From Streptomyces malaysiense (GTDB lineage Bacteria; Actinomycetota; Actinomycetes; Streptomycetales; Streptomycetaceae): a DNA stretch of 64,000 nt. The notes beneath the pieces were generated by a model. That model did no database searches, was not told where the DNA came from, and saw nothing but the letters and a program-made list of their open reading frames with translations. How positions within the stretch are numbered: position 1 is the first letter of the stretch; each line of letters starts with the position of its first letter. The position numbers were made by a program, and so were the translations under genes. Positions 46,804 to 54,527 of this stretch are shown here, in pieces. The stretch spans positions 1 through 64,000 of the forward strand of contig NZ_LBDA02000011.1 of NCBI RefSeq assembly GCF_000980885.2, read 5' to 3'.

Positions 46804-47715
46804 GTGAAGGTCGGCTGCATCGGACTCGGGGACATCGCGCGGAAGGCGTATCTGCCGGTGCTGGGTGCGCTGCCCGGGGTCGACCTGCATCTGCACACCC
46901 GCACCCCCGCCACCCTGGCCCGGGTCGCCGACGGCCTGCACCTGCCCGCCGGGCAGCGGCACGAGAGCCTCGACTCGCTGCTCGCCGCCGGGCTCGACGC
47001 GGCCTTCGTGCACGCGCCGACCGCCGCCCACCCCGAGATCGTCAGCCGGCTGCTCACGGCGGGCGTCCCGACGTACGTCGACAAGCCGCTCGCCTTCCGG
47101 CTCACGGACTCCGAGCGGCTGGTGGAGCTGGCCGAGGAGCGCGGCGTCTCCCTCTTCGTCGGCTTCAACCGGCGCTACGCCCCCGGGTACGCGCAGTGCC
47201 TGGAGCACCCGCGCGAGCTGATCCTGCTCCAGAAGAACCGGGTCGGGCTGCCCGAGGAGCCCCGCTCGATGATCCTGGACGACTTCGTGCACGTCGTCGA
47301 CACCCTGCGCTTCCTGGTGCCGGGCCCGGTCGACGACGTCACGGTCCGCGGCCGCGTCCGCGACGGACTGCTGCACCACGTGGTGCTCCAGCTCGCCGGT
47401 GACGGCTTCACCGCGCTCGGTGTGATGAACCGGCTCAGCGGCTCCACGGAGGAGATCCTGGAGGTGTCCGGGCAGGACACCAAGCGCCAGGTGCTCAACC
47501 TCGCCGAGGTGATCGACCACAAGGGCCAGCCGACCCTGCGCCGACGCGGCGACTGGGTGCCGGTGGCCCGGCAGCGCGGCATCGAACAGGCGGTCCACAC
47601 CTTCGTCGACGCGGTGCGCGCCGGGCGGCCGCTCAGTGCCCGGGACGCGCTGGCGACCCATGAGCTGTGCGAGCGGGTGGTACGAGCGGTTCAGGACCTC
47701 CCCGGCGCGTTCTGA
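46804..47715 (+). CDS. Gfo/Idh/MocA family oxidoreductase
   Basis: 303 aa. Rossmann fold GCIGLGDIARKAYLP, the PTAAHPEI and VDKPLA motifs (EKP-type, Asp here), and a C-terminal alpha/beta domain with HVVDTLRFLVPGP. NAD(P)-dependent oxidation of a sugar or inositol-type substrate is expected, but the substrate is unknown. GTG 46804 has GGGAGAGAC upstream. The last 83 bases overlap the 3' end of lnt on the other strand. Confidence 0.88.
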   Translation: MKVGCIGLGDIARKAYLPVLGALPGVDLHLHTRTPATLARVADGLHLPAGQRHESLDSLLAAGLDAAFVHAPTAAHPEIVSRLLTAGVPTYVDKPLAFRLTDSERLVELAEERGVSLFVGFNRRYAPGYAQCLEHPRELILLQKNRVGLPEEPRSMILDDFVHVVDTLRFLVPGPVDDVTVRGRVRDGLLHHVVLQLAGDGFTALGVMNRLSGSTEEILEVSGQDTKRQVLNLAEVIDHKGQPTLRRRGDWVPVARQRGIEQAVHTFVDAVRAGRPLSARDALATHELCERVVRAVQDLPGAF

Positions 47716-49207
47716 GCGCCCGCACGCCCTCGCCGGCGCACAGCGCGGCCAGCACCAGCAGCGCGGTGTGCACCGGCCAGTCGCCGTAGCGGACGTAAAG
47801 CGTGGTGCCGTGCGCGAGCGGCACGTCGTACACCCGGGCGGTGTCGGCACCGGTCCCCAGCCAGGGGCCGAGCCGCTGTCCGCCGGGCCCGTACACGGCG
47901 GAGACTCCGGTGAGCGTCGCGTGCACCATCGGGCGTCCGGTCTCGGCGGCACGCAGCGCGGCCAGCGAGGCGTGCTGCTCCGGCGCCCAGCTGTGCTGGA
48001 AGGTGGAGGTGGAGGACTGGCCGAGGAGCACGTCCGCGCCGTCCTCGGCGAGATGCCGGCTCATGTCGGGGAACGCGGTCTCGAAGCAGATCAGCGGGCC
48101 GATCCGCAGCCCGTGCCCCACGTTCATCACGACCTGCTCGGTGCCGCGCCTGCGGTCCTCGCCGGCCGCCTTGCCCACCGAGGTGGCCCAGCCGAGCACG
48201 GAACGGGCAGGTATGTACTCACCGAAGGGGACGAGGCGCATCTTGTCGTAGCGGTCGCCGGTCGGGCCGTTCGGGCCGATCAGTACCGAACTCTTGTAGA
48301 TGCCGGGCCGGTCGGAGCGGCGGGCGTCCACGTTCACCAGGACGTCGGCGCCGGTGGCGCGGGACAGCGCGGCGATCCGCCGGGACAGGTCGGGCCGGCC
48401 GGCGAGGTCGTAACCGACGCTGGACTCGCCCCACACCACCAGGTCGACGTCCTGCCCGACCAGCCGGCGGGTCAGCCGCTCCTCCCGGTCGAAACGCAGC
48501 TCCGCGCTGTCCCGTCCGGCCACCACGCCCGGCTGCACGACGGCGATCCGCGTCCTGCCGTCGATCTGCGGCCGGGGTGCCCACGCCCATGCGGCGGTGG
48601 TCGCGGCGGCGGTGGCGACCACCGTGGCCACCGCCGGCATCCGCGCCCCGCGCACCGCGATCAGCACGGCCGCCGCCACGTTCACCGCCACCACCAGGAA
48701 GCTCAGCAGCCACACCCCGCCGACCGAGGCCAGCCGCAGTGCCGGTGCCACCTGCCACTGGCCGGCGCCCAGGATGCCCCAGGGTCCGCCGAGCCCCTGC
48801 CAGGAGCGGACCAGCTCCACCAGCAGCCAGCCCGAGGGCAGTACGAGGAGGGCGACGGCGCACCGGCCGGGGGAGGGGGTGCCGCCCAGGTACCGGCGCA
48901 CCAGCCAGCCCCAGGGCATCCAGAGCAGCCCGAGCAGCGCGCCGATCAGGAAGATGAACACATGCAGGCTCGGCAGCAGCCAGTGGTGCACCGCCACCAG
49001 ATATCCGAAGCCGCCGCACCAGCCGTCGTACGCCGCCCGCCGCCCGGTCGGCGCCGAGCGGACCAGCAGCAGCCACGGGACCAGGGCGACGTACGCGAAC
49101 CACCACAACGAGGGCGCCGGGAACGTGAGCACCGGCAGGGCACCCGCGAGGGCGGCGACGGCGGAGCGCCGCCAGGGGGAGGTCAGCCGGCGCTCGAACA
49201 TCCTCAT
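47633..49207 (-). CDS. lnt: Apolipoprotein N-acyltransferase
   Basis: 524 aa. Seven or so N-terminal membrane helices then a carbon-nitrogen hydrolase domain. The catalytic triad is E261 (VVWGESSVG), K322 (YDKMRLVPFGEY) and C374 (GPLICFETAF), the standard Lnt arrangement. It adds the third acyl chain to lipoproteins; several lipoproteins are encoded in this window. GGGAGGCTCCGT precedes ATG 49207. The C-terminus overlaps the neighbouring oxidoreductase gene on the opposite strand by 83 bases. Confidence 0.92.
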   Translation of the reverse strand: MRMFERRLTSPWRRSAVAALAGALPVLTFPAPSLWWFAYVALVPWLLLVRSAPTGRRAAYDGWCGGFGYLVAVHHWLLPSLHVFIFLIGALLGLLWMPWGWLVRRYLGGTPSPGRCAVALLVLPSGWLLVELVRSWQGLGGPWGILGAGQWQVAPALRLASVGGVWLLSFLVVAVNVAAAVLIAVRGARMPAVATVVATAAATTAAWAWAPRPQIDGRTRIAVVQPGVVAGRDSAELRFDREERLTRRLVGQDVDLVVWGESSVGYDLAGRPDLSRRIAALSRATGADVLVNVDARRSDRPGIYKSSVLIGPNGPTGDRYDKMRLVPFGEYIPARSVLGWATSVGKAAGEDRRRGTEQVVMNVGHGLRIGPLICFETAFPDMSRHLAEDGADVLLGQSSTSTFQHSWAPEQHASLAALRAAETGRPMVHATLTGVSAVYGPGGQRLGPWLGTGADTARVYDVPLAHGTTLYVRYGDWPVHTALLVLAALCAGEGVRALRTRRGGPEPLVPPARTAHGSPARPGH

Positions 49208-49363
49208 ACGGAGCCTCCCTACCCCAGGGCTCCAGTGTGCGCGCCGCGAGCGATCTACGACAGGGGTCTTCCGGCCCCGCCGATCACCGGCCGGGGCGTC
49301 GCCGCCCAGCCGACGGCCACCCGTGCCAGCGGTCACCGTCGCCCGCGTGCCCCGGCCCGGACC

Positions 49364-49828
49364 TCACCGTCCCGCCGACGTTCTGCGCCACTTCTCCGTG
49401 ACCACGACCTGGCCGATCCGCCAGCCGTCGGGTGTGCGCAGCAGCCCGAAGTCGTACCGTCCGCCGCTCTCCAGGTCCGGTGCGGCGGAGCCGTTCCCGT
49501 CGGTGAGGCGCATCGGGTTGAAGTAGTCGGCCCGCACCCGCGCGGTGTCCCCGGTGTCATGCTCCAGGACCCCGAACCGCACCCGCCGGTTGACGATCAG
49601 GTGCTGCCGTACGGCGAACCGGGCCAGGTTCTCGGCGAGCCACCCGGCGACCTGCCCGGCCTCGCCCTCGATCCCGCCGGACGAGCGGTAGTCGGCTCTC
49701 CCTCCGGACGTGAACAGGCCCGGGTACGCCGTCCAGTCACCGTCGTCCACCGTCACCGCGTACGCGGTGACCAGTTCGTCCACGGCCAGCCGGTCCAGAA
49801 CGGTCGCGAGTTCCGCACGCTGCGTCAT
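49364..49828 (-). CDS. SnoaL-like / NTF2-family protein
   Basis: 154 aa of the SnoaL-like fold: LDRLAVDELVTAYAVTVDDG, NRRVRFGVLEHDTGDTARVR, YDFGLLRTPDGWRIGQVVV. Many members are polyketide cyclases or isomerases, and many have unknown roles. There is no polyketide cluster adjacent, so no specific reaction is assigned. Confidence 0.83.
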   Translation of the reverse strand: MTQRAELATVLDRLAVDELVTAYAVTVDDGDWTAYPGLFTSGGRADYRSSGGIEGEAGQVAGWLAENLARFAVRQHLIVNRRVRFGVLEHDTGDTARVRADYFNPMRLTDGNGSAAPDLESGGRYDFGLLRTPDGWRIGQVVVTEKWRRTSAGR

Positions 49829-50043
49829 CGGCTCAGTCTTGGCCACGGCGGGGGCGGAGCCAAGAGGTGTACGGGGAAATTCGGCGGTTCGGGGGAGCGG
49901 GAGAACCGGTGGCGGGGACCTGGTGACGGTCGTGTCGGGTCGCGGCGGGCGGTGATCCGCCGCCGGACACGCGGGGCGGACACCCGACAATGATCTGGAC
50001 GGGAGTGCCGGGTCGTGTCGGGCGGGAGGCCGGGTTGAGTGTC

Positions 50044-50682
50044 ATGGGTGTGTGGGTCGTCGGCGCGTTGCCCGACCAGACGGTACGGGACCTGCAGCGG
50101 GCGGCGGTTCCGGAACCACCGCCCGCACCGCTGACCCCGCACCACCCCGCGTCCGCCGAGCTGGCCTGGTGGCGGAGCAGGGCCCGGCACCCGATGTTCA
50201 CCGCCTCCAGGACCTGGCCCGGTGGCTGGGACGCCGGCGACGACGCCTTCCGGCTGAGCGCGTTCCTCGACACCTGCTACGACGCGTCCGAAGCGGCGGA
50301 GTCTCTGCGGGACACGGTGATGGACCAGTTCCCGCAGGAGTTCGGCGAGAGCCTGTTCGCGGCCGTGGCCCGCAAGGCGGGCCCGTTCTCCGCCCTGGCC
50401 TACGCGCTCGGCCCCGAGGCGACGCTGCGGTTCCCGGGCCGGTTCGGGGAGTTCCTGTTCGACGCCGGCCAGGTCCGCGCGCGGCTGCCCGCGGCCGAGG
50501 AGGTCCTCGCCCTCACCGGAGCCCGGCGGCGCGACGCGGCCGACCGCGTCCACGCCTGGCTGACCGGCCTGGGCGACGCCCCCGGCCACGACGCCGGCGA
50601 ACTCCTCGACGGCCCGCTCCGCGTCCTGCGGTACGCCGCCCGCACCGGCCGGGGCGCGGCCGGCCTGGTCCGCTGGTACTGA
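50044..50682 (+). CDS. Hypothetical protein
   Basis: 212-aa soluble protein that begins with GVWVVGALPDQTVRDLQRAA and has a core rich in aromatic residues (AELAWWRSRARHPMFTASRT, WDAGDDAFRLSAFLDTCYDA). I do not recognise a family. The start is uncertain; ATG 50044 is chosen as the first codon of the conserved-looking part, while ATG 49990 is the first in the frame. No strong ribosome-binding site was seen. Confidence 0.55.
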   Translation: MGVWVVGALPDQTVRDLQRAAVPEPPPAPLTPHHPASAELAWWRSRARHPMFTASRTWPGGWDAGDDAFRLSAFLDTCYDASEAAESLRDTVMDQFPQEFGESLFAAVARKAGPFSALAYALGPEATLRFPGRFGEFLFDAGQVRARLPAAEEVLALTGARRRDAADRVHAWLTGLGDAPGHDAGELLDGPLRVLRYAARTGRGAAGLVRWY

Positions 50683-50735
50683 CGTGACGGGAAAACCGGT
50701 GGCACGGCCGGGCCCGGTCGCCCAACCTGTCAACC

Positions 50736-51347
50736 GTGAACGATCAATCCCTCGCCGCCGAACCGAAGTTCCGCGTCCGCGCCCGCTACACGGACACCAC
50801 GATCACCGTCTACCAGGCGTACCGCCCCGCCATCGGCCTGGCCGCCGCCCGGACCGGCCGATTTCCGGCGGAGTGGAAGCGGGACCGGATGACCTGGATC
50901 AAGCCGTCGTTCCTCTGGATGATGTACCGCTGCGGCTGGGGCACCAAGGAGGGGCAGGAGACCGTGCTCGCGGTCGAGATCGACCGGGCGGGCTTCGAGT
51001 GGGCGTTGCGGCATGCCTGCCTGTCGCACTACGTGTCCGGGGTGCACACGGACCGGGCTTCCTGGAAGCGGGAGTTGGGGCGGGCGCCGGCGCGGGTGCA
51101 GTGGGATCCGGAGCGGGATCTCCATCACAACGCGCTGCCGTACCGCTCGTTGCAACTCGGGCTCGCCGGAGAGGCTTCGCGGCGGTACGCCGATGAGTGG
51201 GTCGTCGGCATCGAGGACGTGACGCCGCTCGCCAGGGAGGTGCACGCGTCGGTGCGGGCCGGGCAGCGGGAGCGGGCCGGGGCGTTGCTGCCCGAGGAGC
51301 GGGCGTATCCGGTGGGGGAAGACGTGCTCGCCCACCTGAGAGGGTAG
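50736..51347 (+). CDS. DUF4291 protein
   Basis: 203 aa matching DUF4291: ITVYQAYRPAIGLAAARTGR, RMTWIKPSFLWMMYRCGWGT, HNALPYRSLQLGLAGEA. The family is widespread in actinobacteria and fungi with unknown function. GTG 50736 is preceded by AACCTGTCAACC with no clear ribosome-binding site. The gene may be co-transcribed with the preceding hypothetical gene, 53 bases away. Confidence 0.85.
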   Translation: MNDQSLAAEPKFRVRARYTDTTITVYQAYRPAIGLAAARTGRFPAEWKRDRMTWIKPSFLWMMYRCGWGTKEGQETVLAVEIDRAGFEWALRHACLSHYVSGVHTDRASWKRELGRAPARVQWDPERDLHHNALPYRSLQLGLAGEASRRYADEWVVGIEDVTPLAREVHASVRAGQRERAGALLPEERAYPVGEDVLAHLRG

Positions 51348-51355
51348 TGCTCGGG

Positions 51356-51535
51356 TCAGGCCGCCTCGATGATCTCCTCGCGGATCGCCTTGGCCCACTC
51401 CACGACCAGCAGCTCGTACTCCGTGCGTTCCTGGGCCGAGAGGTAGCCGCCCGTGCGCAGCCACAGCGCCCGGATCTGCTCGTTCACCTCGGCGGCAGAC
51501 CGTGCGGAACCAGGGGGCGGGAAATGGGGGGACAT
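51356..51535 (-). CDS. Small conserved protein
   Basis: 59-aa protein (MSPHFPPPGSARSAAEVNEQ, then LLVVEWAKAIREEIIEAA), with a helical charged C-terminal half. Homologs annotated as hypothetical occur in streptomycetes, as far as I remember. GTG 51565 would add ten residues without a ribosome-binding site. The function is unknown. Confidence 0.6.
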   Translation of the reverse strand: MSPHFPPPGSARSAAEVNEQIRALWLRTGGYLSAQERTEYELLVVEWAKAIREEIIEAA

Positions 51536-51765
51536 GCGGAACAGCCTAGGGGCACGGGCTGACACTGCGCTACCGCACCGCTACGCAGAACGTATGTGGT
51601 TGGTCACCGGCACCCCGGTCGCGCCCCGTGGTCGGCCCAGTTCAGGTGGCATATGCCTGGCTGTGTTGACGCCGGCCGGTGTCCGGGAGATGGCCGAAAC
51701 GGGGGTTCGGGACACCCTGTGGGACCGCTGGCGGGGCGGTCGACTTCCCTGTTCGGCGGGGAAGT

Positions 51766-52239
51766 TCAGGAGGTCGCCGCAGGTCCCCTCACGGTCCAGC
51801 CCGGCGTCTGCGGGTGGGCCGTCAGGTCGTCGTGATGGACGGGGGAGCCGCAGGCGCGGCAGGTGACCACCGGGACCAGTTCGTGGCCGCAGCTGTGCTC
51901 CATGGCCATCGGCAGGTCGGTGTTGTGGCGCAGGTGGCGGTCGCCCCACTCCTTGAGCGCCATCAGCACCGGCTCCAGCTCCAGGCCCGCCGCGGTCGGC
52001 CGGTAGTCGAAGCGCTGGGGGTGCTCGCTGTAGGCGCGCTTGGTCAGGACGCCGGCCTCCACGAGCCGGCGCAGCCTGGCGGCCAGGATGTCGCGCGGCG
52101 CGCCGATGTTGCGCACCAGCTGGTCGAAGCGGCCGTTGCCCAGGCACACCTCCCGCAGGACGAGCAGGGAGTACTTCTCTCCCACCACCGCGAGGGTGTC
52201 GGCGATGGAGCAGGGGCGCGGGTCCTTCGGTGCGGCCAT
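51766..52239 (-). CDS. HxlR-family regulator with C-terminal Cys motif
   Basis: 157 aa. HxlR winged helix (SLLVLREVCLGNGRFDQLVR, APRDILAARLRRLVEAGVL). The C-terminal tail carries HSCGHELVPVVTCRACGSPV, a Cys/His set resembling a zinc ribbon beyond the normal HxlR domain. It is divergent from the thiolase at 52414 and shares the 174-base region with three TTTCC(A/T)AC half-sites, so it probably controls the thiolase gene and itself. Confidence 0.87.
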   Translation of the reverse strand: MAAPKDPRPCSIADTLAVVGEKYSLLVLREVCLGNGRFDQLVRNIGAPRDILAARLRRLVEAGVLTKRAYSEHPQRFDYRPTAAGLELEPVLMALKEWGDRHLRHNTDLPMAMEHSCGHELVPVVTCRACGSPVHHDDLTAHPQTPGWTVRGPAATS

Positions 52240-52266
52240 GCGGCTCAGCTTAGTTGAGAGTTTGGT

Positions 52267-52360
52267 TTTCCAACCTTTCGGGACGGTGCGGGTTCGTCGG
52301 TGCATGGAGGTGGGTTTGATTTTCCAACTCACAGGGTTATGGTGAGTCCGGATTTCCTAC
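52267..52360. promoter_or_regulatory. Three phased HxlR-type half-sites between hxlR-like and thiolase genes
   Basis: TTTCCAAC at 52267-52274 (inside palindrome TTGG-TTTT-CCAA, 52262-52273), TTTCCAAC at 52321-52328, and TTTCCTAC at 52353-52360. Start-to-start distances are 54 and 32 bases, near five and three turns of the helix. GTGAGT/ACTCAC repeats flank the last two. Confidence 0.6.
52316..52343 (+). promoter_or_regulatory. Candidate thiolase promoter
   Basis: TTGATT (52316-52321), 16 bases, TATGGT (52338-52343). It overlaps the middle HxlR half-site, so repression by occlusion is possible. Confidence 0.5.
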
Positions 52361-52413
52361 TCACTGGTAATCACGCTCGTGAACGAACCCGCTCCGCCGC
52401 AGGAGGCCGCACC

Positions 52414-53583
52414 ATGCGAGACGCAGTGATCGTCGAGGCCGTACGCACCCCGATCGGCAAGGGCAAGCCCACCGGCGCCCTCGCGCAGGTCCACCCCGTC
52501 CAGCTGCTCGCCCACACGCTGAAGTCCCTGGTCGAGCGCTCCGGCATCGACCCGGCGCTGATCGACGACGTGATCGGCGGCACCGTCGACCAGGTCGGCG
52601 AGCAGGCCATGAACACCACCCGGTACGCCGTGCTCGCCGCCGGACTGCCCGACACGGTCCCGGCCACCACGGTGGACCGCCAGTGCGGCTCCTCCCAGCA
52701 GGCCGTGCACTTCGCCGCCCAGGGCGTGATCGCCGGAGCCTACGACATGGTCGTCGCCTGCGGTGTGGAGTCGATGAGCCGCGTGCCGATGTGGTCCAAC
52801 GTGCCCGCCGGCAAGGACCCCTTCGGGCCCGGCGTCGCCGCCCGCTACCCCGAGGGCCTGCTGCCGCAGGGCATCAGCGCCGAACTGATCTCCGCCAAGT
52901 GGTCGCTGACCCGCGCGGAGATGGACGCCTTCGCGGTCTCCTCGCACCGCAAGGCCGCCGCGGCCTGGGAGGCCGGGCTGTTCGACGCCGAGACCGCGCC
53001 CCTGGAGGGCGTCACCCGCGACGAGTGCGTACGGCCCGACAGCACCCCGGAGATCCTCGCCGGCCTCAGGCCCGCCTACCGCGACCCGAACTTCGCCGAG
53101 CGCTTCCCGCAGATCGAGTGGAACATCACCGCGGGCAACACCAGCCCGCTCAACGACGGCGCCTCCGCCGTCCTGATCACCTCCGGCGAGACCGCCGCCC
53201 GGCTCGGTCTGCGCCCGCTCGCCCGGCTGCACAGCTTCGCGGTCACCGGCTCCGACCCGCTGCTGATGCTCACCGGGGTCGTCCCGGCCACCGAGAAGGT
53301 GCTCGCCCGAGCCGGCCTCTCCCTCGGCGACATCGACCTGTTCGAGGTCAACGAGGCGTTCGCCAGCGTCGTGCTCGCCTGGCGGCAGGAGACCGGCGCC
53401 GACCTGGACAAGGTCAACGTGAAGGGCGGTGCCATCGCCCTCGGCCACCCGCTCGGAGCCAGCGGTACCCGGCTGACCACCACCCTGGTGCACGCGATGC
53501 GCGAACGGGGCGCCCGCTACGGCCTGCAGACGATGTGCGAGGCGGGCGGCCTCGCCAACGCGATGATTCTGGAGAGCGTCTGA
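52414..53583 (+). CDS. Acetyl-CoA acetyltransferase (thiolase)
   Basis: 389 aa with full thiolase active site: nucleophile C91 (DRQCGSSQQA), NEAFA, H345 (GHPLGASGTR) and second cysteine C375 (TMCEAGG). It catalyses acyl-CoA plus acetyl-CoA condensation or cleavage; the degradative versus biosynthetic direction is not decided by sequence. AGGAGG at 52401-52406 supports ATG 52414. Control by the divergent HxlR gene is likely. Confidence 0.92.
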   Translation: MRDAVIVEAVRTPIGKGKPTGALAQVHPVQLLAHTLKSLVERSGIDPALIDDVIGGTVDQVGEQAMNTTRYAVLAAGLPDTVPATTVDRQCGSSQQAVHFAAQGVIAGAYDMVVACGVESMSRVPMWSNVPAGKDPFGPGVAARYPEGLLPQGISAELISAKWSLTRAEMDAFAVSSHRKAAAAWEAGLFDAETAPLEGVTRDECVRPDSTPEILAGLRPAYRDPNFAERFPQIEWNITAGNTSPLNDGASAVLITSGETAARLGLRPLARLHSFAVTGSDPLLMLTGVVPATEKVLARAGLSLGDIDLFEVNEAFASVVLAWRQETGADLDKVNVKGGAIALGHPLGASGTRLTTTLVHAMRERGARYGLQTMCEAGGLANAMILESV

Positions 53584-53619
53584 GCCGAGGCCGGCGCACC
53601 CCCGGTCGCCGGGCCCCGG

Positions 53620-54339
53620 TCACCGCCCGCGCAACCGGTGCCGCTGCCGCCACGCCACCACCGTGCCCGCCAGCGCCGGTACGGCGATGCCGGCCATCGC
53701 GAACAGGAACGCGGGCGACGTCGGCGCCGAGGCACGGGCGCCCGCGATCGCGTAGGCGGCGGTGTTCGGGACCGACCCGAGCGCCGTCGCCAGCAGGAAC
53801 GGCAGCCAGCTCATCCGGGAGACCGCGGCGCAGTAGTTCGCCGCCCAGAACGGCACTCCCGGGAAGAGCCGCGCGGCCAGCATGGAACGGAACCCGTGCC
53901 GGCTCAGCTGCCCGTCCGCCGCCCGCAGCCAGCGGCCGCGCAGCAACGGGCGCAGCGCGTCCTGCCCGAGCAGCCGCCCGAGCCCGAAGGCCAGACCCGC
54001 TCCGAGCACCGTGCCGGCGAGCGCGGTCCCGAGGCCCAGCCCGGAGCCGAACAGCGCGCCCGCCGCCAGATTCAGCAGGGGCCGGGGCACGAACGCCACC
54101 GTGCACAGCCCGTACCCCGCGCCGAACGCCAGCGCCGCCACGAGCCCGCCCGCCCGCGGCGGCCAGCCCTGGGTCAGCAGGCGCTGCGGATCGAACAGCA
54201 GCACCAGCGCCCCCGCGGCCGCCAGCAGCGCCAGCAGCAGCGACAGCCGCGCCCACGGCGACAGCAGCGCGCGGGTGCAGCGGGTGGTGAACCCCGCGCG
54301 GGGCACGGGCGGCGCGGGGACGGTGGTGGCATCGAGCAC
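53620..54339 (-). CDS. TVP38/TMEM64 (VTT domain) membrane protein
   Basis: 239 aa with about six membrane helices and the VTT/DedA-superfamily signature in FRSMLAARLFPGVPFWAANY plus the GTALAGTVLGAGLAFGLGRL region. These proteins are thought to move phospholipids or maintain membrane potential; the role here is unknown. GTG 54339 has AGGGGGTCAC upstream. Longer in-frame starts have no support. Confidence 0.82.
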   Translation of the reverse strand: MLDATTVPAPPVPRAGFTTRCTRALLSPWARLSLLLALLAAAGALVLLFDPQRLLTQGWPPRAGGLVAALAFGAGYGLCTVAFVPRPLLNLAAGALFGSGLGLGTALAGTVLGAGLAFGLGRLLGQDALRPLLRGRWLRAADGQLSRHGFRSMLAARLFPGVPFWAANYCAAVSRMSWLPFLLATALGSVPNTAAYAIAGARASAPTSPAFLFAMAGIAVPALAGTVVAWRQRHRLRGR

Positions 54340-54527
54340 GTGACCCCCTGGGAGACATCGACGGCCGAGGCCGATGATAGAGGGCGTCCCGAACGGCCCC
54401 GGATCTGTGTGGACCGGACCGGTGTGGACCGGACCGGCGTGAACCGGTGCGGCTGACCGGGTGCTGGACGGGGACACGTGGCCCGGCAGCGGACGCTCAC
54501 GGAGCGTGACTGCTACGTATGCTGCGC

